DNA of 64,000 bases, taken from contig JBBAOE010000016.1 of the NCBI GenBank assembly GCA_040401595.1, positions 1 to 64,000 of the forward strand, in the 5' to 3' direction. The position numbers and the translations under genes were made by a program. This stretch comes from RFPW01 sp040401595 (lineage in GTDB: Bacteria > Pseudomonadota > Gammaproteobacteria > Burkholderiales > Burkholderiaceae_E). Below, in pieces: positions 59,027 through 64,000 of this stretch; position 1 is the first letter of the stretch; each line of letters begins with the position of its first letter. A model generated the notes under the pieces. That model made no database searches and was not told the DNA's origin. It saw only the letters and a list, made by a program, of their open reading frames with translations.

Positions 59027-60037
59027 CTATCGCCCGCTTTCCCTCAGGAATTCATGGACGGCTAGGACCGATTCGGCCGGCGCCTCTTCGTGGGGAAGAT
59101 GACCGACACCCGGCATCTTCACCAGCCGGGCGTTTGGTAACGCGCGTAAATAATCTGCCGAGTTGGCGAACGGAATCATCGCATCCTGATCACCCCAGAC
59201 CAGTAGCGTCGGCGCCTGGATCGTGGCCAAGGTCGGGTTCGGATCCTTCAAGATCGACTGTTCCAAACGTGAGATCAGGGCCGGCCGAATGCCCGGGGCC
59301 AGCATGAGATCGTGGTAGCGGGTAAGCAGCTGGTCCGTCATGACCGAGGAATCCGCATAGGCAGGTGCCAGACTCATGCGCAGGATCGGTTTTGGCAGGA
59401 TGAAACGCATCGCCTGGATGCTGGCACCAATCTCTGGAGGCTTGCCATACTCGAACCCCGGACTGGCAAATCCATCGGGGGATATCAGAATGAGTTTTTC
59501 GATTCGCTCTGGATAGGCCGCAGCGAAGTTCCAGGCCAGTCGACCGCCCATCGAATGCCCGATCAGGCTGGCCTTCTGGAGCCCCAGTCGATCGAGCAGT
59601 GCGAGCAGGACAGCCATTCCCCTGGCATCCGTGTAGTCGCCGCTGGCGTCTGGACCCGTCAATCCAGCACCCGGCAGATCGTAGCGGATGACACGGAAAT
59701 CCTGGGACAAAACGGATGCCCAGTCTTCCCAGGTATGTAAACTCGCGCCAAAGCCATGCAGCAGCACCACCGCGGGCGGGGTTTGCCCAGCAACGGTTTG
59801 AACAGTGCTTCCGGCAGCGATGGGCTCAGACGGCCCATTCACGGCTGGGGGCGCCGTCGGCCCGCTCGAACGCAGATGGAGTCGTACGCCCGCAACGTCC
59901 AAAAACTGGGAGGGTGCCTGAGCGTAGCGGGTTTCTAGCTCGACTCGTTCTCGATCCGGTGTCCACAGCCAGCCCAAGCCGGCTAGGGCCAGAACAGCCA
60001 GTAGCCCGAGTCCCATCAACACCCAGGCATTGCGCAA
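59027..60037 (-). CDS. Membrane-anchored alpha/beta hydrolase of the puh operon
   Basis: The 336-residue protein has an N-terminal membrane anchor (hydrophobic from about residue 8 to 26) and an alpha/beta hydrolase domain with VVLLHGFGASLHTW. The nucleophile elbow is GHSMGG, the acid lies in WGDQDAMIP, and the His in GVGHLPHEEAP. Start TTG 60037 is supported by GGAGG seven bases upstream; an ATG seven codons on is the alternative. It is the last gene of the minus-strand puhA-puhB-puhC-acsF-puhE block. Hydrolases of unknown function occur in photosynthesis clusters (BchO-like), but no substrate can be inferred. Confidence 0.82.
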   Translation of the reverse strand: MRNAWVLMGLGLLAVLALAGLGWLWTPDRERVELETRYAQAPSQFLDVAGVRLHLRSSGPTAPPAVNGPSEPIAAGSTVQTVAGQTPPAVVLLHGFGASLHTWEDWASVLSQDFRVIRYDLPGAGLTGPDASGDYTDARGMAVLLALLDRLGLQKASLIGHSMGGRLAWNFAAAYPERIEKLILISPDGFASPGFEYGKPPEIGASIQAMRFILPKPILRMSLAPAYADSSVMTDQLLTRYHDLMLAPGIRPALISRLEQSILKDPNPTLATIQAPTLLVWGDQDAMIPFANSADYLRALPNARLVKMPGVGHLPHEEAPAESVLAVHEFLRESGR

Positions 60038-60079
60038 ACCAACGCCTCCAGATCAGGTTGCCGAGCGGAGGCAGTCAAC

Positions 60080-60922
60080 CTAAACGCTTCTACCGATGCC
60101 CCCAGCCTGAATCGCTGGGGTTGGGACTGGCTCGACCACCGGTTCGATTGCGGGCTCCGGAAGCGCCCGCTCGCCCAGGCCCCAACGCCACAGCCAGTTC
60201 GTTGGTAAGGGCAGCATCATCAGCCAGTGCTCAAACATGGCCAGACCGGCCAGCGCAGCGAGAAGGGTCATGCTGACCGCTTCGAAGCCACCCGTTTCGT
60301 TGGCCAACGCTGCCCGAATCAACAGGACGGTCACGGTCGTTCCGATCGTGATCGAGACTGGAAAGAGTGGGTTCATCGACCGTTTGCGCAGGAACCCTCG
60401 CAGATAGGTGAGATGCGGTGGCAGCCACTCGGCATTGAGGTTGCGCACGCCCAGGAACACATTGAGGCGGGCACTCTCATGCATGCCAAAGACCAGCAGG
60501 AGGGTCCACAAACCGACCCGGTTGGGCTGGTCCCAACTGACCACAGCGGCGATCAGAATGGCGAACAGGATCGCTGCTTCATGGTAGAGGCTGGTTTCGA
60601 GAGCATGGCCAAAATGCGCCCAGCCGCGGCATCCGGGTTCACAGGCGACTTTGCGAGGTCCCGTCACAAATCCGGTGTAGTACGTCAGCTCCAGCCAGCC
60701 CCAGATCAACATTGCATAGAGGAAGCCGGCATAGGCTGCGCCCGGCGAAACGTCATCGGCAACGCTGGCCAGCCCCAGGAAACCCACGCCCATCAGGACG
60801 GTCGAACCGAGCACACTCCAGCGAAAGGTGTACTGCGGTAGGCCGTCTAGATAGAGCACGATGCCGGTGGCAAACCACCAGACAAACGTGCTGAAGAGCG
60901 CCGGAGCGGCAGATTCAAACAC
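60080..60922 (-). CDS. puhE: Photosynthetic complex assembly protein PuhE
   Basis: The 280-residue membrane protein has about seven to eight hydrophobic segments and the PuhE (DUF3623) features: GIVLYLDGLPQYTFRWS, WLELTYYTGFVTGPRK, the ARLNVFLGVRNLNAEWLPPHLTYLRGFLRKRSMNPLFP stretch, and FEHWLMMLPLP. It is needed for efficient assembly or bacteriochlorophyll production in purple bacteria; its exact role is unknown. A Pro/Glu-rich tail follows the last segment. It starts at GTG 60922, 33 bases after acsF. Confidence 0.9.
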   Translation of the reverse strand: MFESAAPALFSTFVWWFATGIVLYLDGLPQYTFRWSVLGSTVLMGVGFLGLASVADDVSPGAAYAGFLYAMLIWGWLELTYYTGFVTGPRKVACEPGCRGWAHFGHALETSLYHEAAILFAILIAAVVSWDQPNRVGLWTLLLVFGMHESARLNVFLGVRNLNAEWLPPHLTYLRGFLRKRSMNPLFPVSITIGTTVTVLLIRAALANETGGFEAVSMTLLAALAGLAMFEHWLMMLPLPTNWLWRWGLGERALPEPAIEPVVEPVPTPAIQAGGIGRSV

Positions 60923-60955
60923 GTGACAGTCAGCTTGGGTGCATCGTTGACTGGC

Positions 60956-62095
60956 TTACCAGGCTGGCACGACGCGGACGTCATCGGGGAGCGCATGCCG
61001 GTGTACGGGGCGCAGGTAGAGCCGAACGAACGATGCGGCAATTTTCAGGTTGGCGCTCGCCTGCTGGAGCTTTCCAATCAGCCCCCCGCGGGCACGGGCA
61101 GCCTGAGCCGCTTCGAAGTTGGTGCGCATCGATTCCAGACCGGCGCGGAATGCGGGGTGCTCAATATCGAGCGAGACCGGGAAGATCTGGCGGGAAATGG
61201 CGGTGGTGATTCTGAAGACCGAAAATCCGAACTCGGCAGGCTTCATCCCCAACGCATCGAACATGTAGGGGCGTGTATGGTCGCGCACATACATGGTGGC
61301 GAACACGGCGAGCAGGAAGAAGCGGATCCAGAGCTTGTTGATGCCGCTTTGCAATTTCGGATCGGCCTTCATGAGCACTGCGAAGGCCTCGCCATGACGG
61401 AATTCATCGAGGCACCACTGTTCGAACCAGCGGAAGATGGGATGAAATCGACGCTCCGGGTATTGCTCAAGCGTCCGATGAATCATGATGTAGCGGGCGT
61501 AACCGATCTTCTCCGACAGATAGGTTGCGTAGAAAATGAACTTTGGCTTGAAGAAGGTGTAGGCCTTCGAGCGGCGTAGCGCCGGCAGATCCAGGCCGAC
61601 ATTGAAATCTTTCAGGGCGCGGTTGATGAAACCCGAATGGCGGGACTCATCGCGGGCCATGTAGCCCATCAGTTCGCGCATTTCAGGGTTCTTGACCTTG
61701 GCGCGGATGTCGGCGTACAGCACACAACCGCTGTACTCGGACGTGGCCGAACTGATCAGAAAGTCGAAGAATTCGTTACGAAGCCCCTCAGGCAAGGCCA
61801 TGACCTCACCCCCGAATGCGTCGTCGCGTTCGAAGTGGTCTTTATTGGCGTCGCTACGGAATTCCGATATCAGCTGGTCCCACTCCGCCTGAACGGACGA
61901 CACATCGATCCGATCCATCGCCTCAAAGTCCGTGGTGTAGAACTTGGGGCTGATCAGCGAGTCCGCGCGCGCTTGATTCAGTGCGTCCTCGGCGGTATTG
62001 ATCGGGGCGACAAAGGGGACCCCACCGGAGAGGGTGCCTGCAGCACCTGGCGTGGCTGCCATCGAATCAGGGCGCGGAGACAGAATTGCTGACAT
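60956..62095 (-). CDS. acsF: Aerobic magnesium-protoporphyrin IX monomethyl ester cyclase
   Basis: The 379-residue di-iron enzyme forms the isocyclic ring of bacteriochlorophyll using O2. Di-iron ligands are visible in ATSEYSGCVLYADIRAK, GYMARDESRHSGFINRAL (ExxH, about residue 148) and EQWCLDEFRHGEAFAVLM (second ExxH). The presence of this oxygen-dependent cyclase instead of anaerobic BchE alone fits an aerobic or microaerobic phototroph. ATG 62095 has AAGGA eight bases upstream and follows the puhC stop by four bases, the puhC-acsF-puhE order known from betaproteobacteria. Confidence 0.95.
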   Translation of the reverse strand: MSAILSPRPDSMAATPGAAGTLSGGVPFVAPINTAEDALNQARADSLISPKFYTTDFEAMDRIDVSSVQAEWDQLISEFRSDANKDHFERDDAFGGEVMALPEGLRNEFFDFLISSATSEYSGCVLYADIRAKVKNPEMRELMGYMARDESRHSGFINRALKDFNVGLDLPALRRSKAYTFFKPKFIFYATYLSEKIGYARYIMIHRTLEQYPERRFHPIFRWFEQWCLDEFRHGEAFAVLMKADPKLQSGINKLWIRFFLLAVFATMYVRDHTRPYMFDALGMKPAEFGFSVFRITTAISRQIFPVSLDIEHPAFRAGLESMRTNFEAAQAARARGGLIGKLQQASANLKIAASFVRLYLRPVHRHALPDDVRVVPAW

Positions 62096-62099
62096 CTCG

Positions 62100-62669
62100 T
62101 CAATCCTTCGTTACGTTATCAACTATTGACACTTTAACGGAACTTGCCGCTGGAGGGGCTGGCAGCCAGCGGCTAAATGATTTGGCGTTGTCACTTCCGA
62201 ATGCCACCAGATCGAGCCGACGACCGGTGACTGGATCGGTCAGTGTCAAACGTCCGTCGGCATGTCCAGCCAGATGGAACGCCACTTCCGATCCGGCACC
62301 GTCACGGCGCCGGTCGCGCGCCATGCTGCGCAGCGTTGAACGCACGAATGAATTCTCCCCACCAGGCACGAGCTCAACCAGTGATTGGTCGCGATTGTCA
62401 AAGACGGCAACCGCGCCCCCCGGGCGATCTTCAAAACGCAGATCGCGCGCGACGATCTCCCGGCCCGGTTGGTCAACCGGATCGAATCCGAGCAGGCGGG
62501 CGCCGCTGACCAGAACGAGGGCAAACACGGCCAGCGACATCGCGGCATAGAGCGGTACCTTCGGTACCTGATTGTCGTGTTCCTCGGCATGAACGCGGTC
62601 GAATTCGCGCTCACGGTCGAGAGTTGCCAGTGAGTCGGGCCTGGGACTGGTTGCTGGGGGTGTTTTCAT
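62100..62669 (-). CDS. puhC: Photosynthetic complex assembly protein PuhC
   Basis: The 189-residue protein has a charged N-terminal cytoplasmic segment, one membrane helix (PLYAAMSLAVFALVLVSGARLLG) and a periplasmic domain with RDLRFEDRPGGAVAVFD, VRSTLRSMARDRR and LTDPVTGRRLDLVAFG, the PuhC pattern. It aids reaction centre-LH1 assembly. ATG and stop overlap puhB (ATGA), and acsF follows after four bases. Confidence 0.9.
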   Translation of the reverse strand: MKTPPATSPRPDSLATLDREREFDRVHAEEHDNQVPKVPLYAAMSLAVFALVLVSGARLLGFDPVDQPGREIVARDLRFEDRPGGAVAVFDNRDQSLVELVPGGENSFVRSTLRSMARDRRRDGAGSEVAFHLAGHADGRLTLTDPVTGRRLDLVAFGSDNAKSFSRWLPAPPAASSVKVSIVDNVTKD

Positions 62670-63331
62670 GAGTGAACTCTATCAACCTGAGCGTTACGAT
62701 CGGCTTGCGACGGGGCATGAAGAGGGGCTCGCTCCATCAGGCCTTCTTCGATCGCGACAGTGCTTGGTTGGGGCGACGAGTGCGCGGACAGGGCGCTCGC
62801 GAAGAGCTCGGCCACCTGCTCTGGATTGTCGATACCGCGCAGCATGGGTTCTGGCTTTGTCAGCTGCCAAGGTTTGAGATGAGGCCAAAGCAGTAGCGGG
62901 GCAATCCGCTGGTCCTTGGGTAATTCGAAGGCAATGTCACCGGTGCCGTCCGAGTGGATGGTGACCGAGGCGTTCTGAACGAGATTCAGTGGAACATCCA
63001 GGGTGGCAGGCAAGGCCACTCCAAAACGAAGAACGATTCTGCGGTCGGTGATGAGATAGGTCGTGGTGCGCCAGATCAGCCAGGCCATCATGGACAGGAT
63101 TCCGAGGCAAGCCAGCGCCAGACCGGCAAATCCGACCGTGCTGGCCATGAGATTGTTCGAGGGCTCGTCGGTCGACATCGCGTCGACGATCTGCCAGACC
63201 ACGACGATGGCGAAGTAAATGGCCAGCGCACGCAGATGGAAGACATGGCGCAGGATGGACGGCCACGTTGGTCGTCCCTCCCAGAGAACACGCTCGGGAG
63301 GGCCTCCCGGCCCCTGCGCGAGGGCGCTCAT
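62666..63331 (-). CDS. puhB: Photosynthetic complex assembly protein PuhB
   Basis: The 221-residue membrane protein has the PuhB layout: ERVLWEGRPTWPSILRHVFHLRALAIYF, two to three membrane segments, then a PH-like domain with TTYLITDRRIVLRFGVALPATLDVPLNLV. A conserved FELPKDQRIAPLLLWPHLKPWQL and RGIDNPEQVAELFASAL follow. It is an assembly factor for the reaction centre H subunit. Start and stop overlap puhA and puhC (ATGA on both sides), showing tight coupling. Confidence 0.92.
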   Translation of the reverse strand: MSALAQGPGGPPERVLWEGRPTWPSILRHVFHLRALAIYFAIVVVWQIVDAMSTDEPSNNLMASTVGFAGLALACLGILSMMAWLIWRTTTYLITDRRIVLRFGVALPATLDVPLNLVQNASVTIHSDGTGDIAFELPKDQRIAPLLLWPHLKPWQLTKPEPMLRGIDNPEQVAELFASALSAHSSPQPSTVAIEEGLMERAPLHAPSQADRNAQVDRVHS

Positions 63332-64000
63332 AGGATGGGCTCCTGGCGGGCAGGCGTGGCGTAGAGGTAGCCGCCGGCGTAGTAGCCCATGATCCGGTCT
63401 TCTTCGCGGCAGGTCACCTGCTCGGGGTGCGCCGTTCCCGGCACATCCGAAAACTGGGCTGCGGTGATGGAGACGACCCGCACGGGGCCGGTGCTTCCCC
63501 GAATCCGGGTGCAGTTCGACGGTAGCAGCACGCGGCGTGTTCCACCGCCATGGGCGGGGACTTCGACCTCGTAGTAGCGCACCATGGTCTCTGAGCGGTC
63601 GACCCAGATATCCCGGACCGTGCCAGCAATGTTCCCGTCCGCCGCCACCACCGGCATGCCACGTGCATCGGGACTACGGGATTCCAGCCAGACATCGTCG
63701 GCGATGCGCAAGGGTACGACCTTGATCCGGCCATCCAGCGTCAGTTCAGGCTCGGGATGACGCTCGGCCCAGGCTGCGGGCCCAACCCCATCAATCAAGG
63801 GGTTGCCGGTCGGTATCAGGGGTGCGCCCGCCCAGCGAGCCATCGGCCGCGCGGCAATCGGTCGACGGTCGTCGCGCGACGGGTGAGGCTGCACAATCGG
63901 ATCACCGTGCGGCATGAGGAAGGTTTTTGGCGCGGGCATGGAGACGAGACCGATGTCGGGATCGTTCGGATTGCCGCTATCGAGGGGATAGCCTTCGCGT
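63328..64000 (-). CDS. puhA: Photosynthetic reaction centre H subunit, 5' end cut by window
   Basis: The frame stays open to the right edge, giving about 224 residues without the start codon and the N-terminal membrane helix. The visible part opens REGYPLD, then VSMPAPKTFLMPHGDP, and GAPLIPTGNPLIDGVGPAAWAER, continuing with VPLRIADDVWLESRSPDARGMPVVAADG and DRIMGYYAGGYLYATP. This is the cytoplasmic domain of the H subunit, which caps the L/M core and shapes proton transfer to QB. An internal ATG at 63939 is not the true start because the conserved sequence continues upstream. Confidence 0.94.
   Translation of the reverse strand, partial: REGYPLDSGNPNDPDIGLVSMPAPKTFLMPHGDPIVQPHPSRDDRRPIAARPMARWAGAPLIPTGNPLIDGVGPAAWAERHPEPELTLDGRIKVVPLRIADDVWLESRSPDARGMPVVAADGNIAGTVRDIWVDRSETMVRYYEVEVPAHGGGTRRVLLPSNCTRIRGSTGPVRVVSITAAQFSDVPGTAHPEQVTCREEDRIMGYYAGGYLYATPARQEPIL

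Noticed and set aside
1..64000. tRNA, rRNA or complete insertion sequences
   Set aside because: Intergenic regions are short and none shows a cloverleaf, rRNA-like sequence or transposase with terminal repeats.

Overview
The window is GC-rich bacterial chromosome. It most probably comes from a phototrophic betaproteobacterium of the Burkholderiales type. Supporting signs are the fur/bamE/dapB, recN-nadK/hrcA and zapB-zapA-6S RNA arrangements, an H-NS protein with the betaproteobacterial C-terminal DNA-binding motif, orphan Bug-type (tripartite tricarboxylate transporter) binding proteins, and a photosynthesis gene block with the oxygen-dependent cyclase acsF. A 100-N run at 43832-43931 shows that the contig is scaffolded.

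Layout. Positions 1-3250 are a sparse accessory region: a partial DUF1902 antitoxin-like gene with a truncated HicA-like toxin, a two-domain fasciclin lipoprotein, and a translationally coupled ribbon-helix-helix/VOC pair whose end coincides with an integron attC-like core. From 3257 to 7438 there is a three-gene polysaccharide operon (O-antigen ligase/polymerase type, GT2, and WecB/TagA/CpsF fused to a STAS domain). From 7615 to 22000 there is mixed metabolism: epoxide hydrolase, S46 peptidase, PLP-dependent ammonia-lyase, four SDR or epimerase proteins, an RluA-type enzyme, an MFS exporter, carbonic anhydrase, a Bug protein, H-NS, and a 2Fe-2S flavin reductase. From 22000 to 25600 lies a branched-chain amino-acid type ABC operon (livHMGF) without a binding protein. 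It is followed by cytochrome c, ilvD, lgt, rnhA, coaX, an MlrC-like peptidase, a second Bug protein and a TauE exporter.

From 33900 to 35330 comes EVE, 6S RNA, zapA and a zapB-like gene, followed by a DsbD/ScsB-type reductase. From 37850 to 43780 a cobalamin riboswitch precedes a btuB-btuF-btuC-btuD operon; its ATPase carries an unusual 235-residue low-complexity N-terminus. After the scaffold gap come dapB, bamE, fur, recN, nadK, hrcA, hemH and gloB, then grpE-dnaK-dnaJ with two recognisable sigma-32 promoters.

From about 55700 to the right edge the chromosome switches to photosynthesis: a hydrolase, then bchG and bchP on the plus strand, then on the minus strand puhA (cut by the edge), puhB, puhC, acsF, puhE and a membrane-anchored hydrolase in one tightly packed operon. 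A TGT-N12-ACA PpsR/CrtJ-like site overlaps a -35 box in front of bchG, and an AT-rich palindrome lies in front of bchP. These genes finish bacteriochlorophyll a (isocyclic ring by AcsF, esterification by BchG, phytyl reduction by BchP) and assemble the reaction centre (PuhA, B, C, E). The vitamin B12 operon and ferrochelatase serve neighbouring tetrapyrrole needs. No tRNA, rRNA, CRISPR array or complete insertion sequence was seen.
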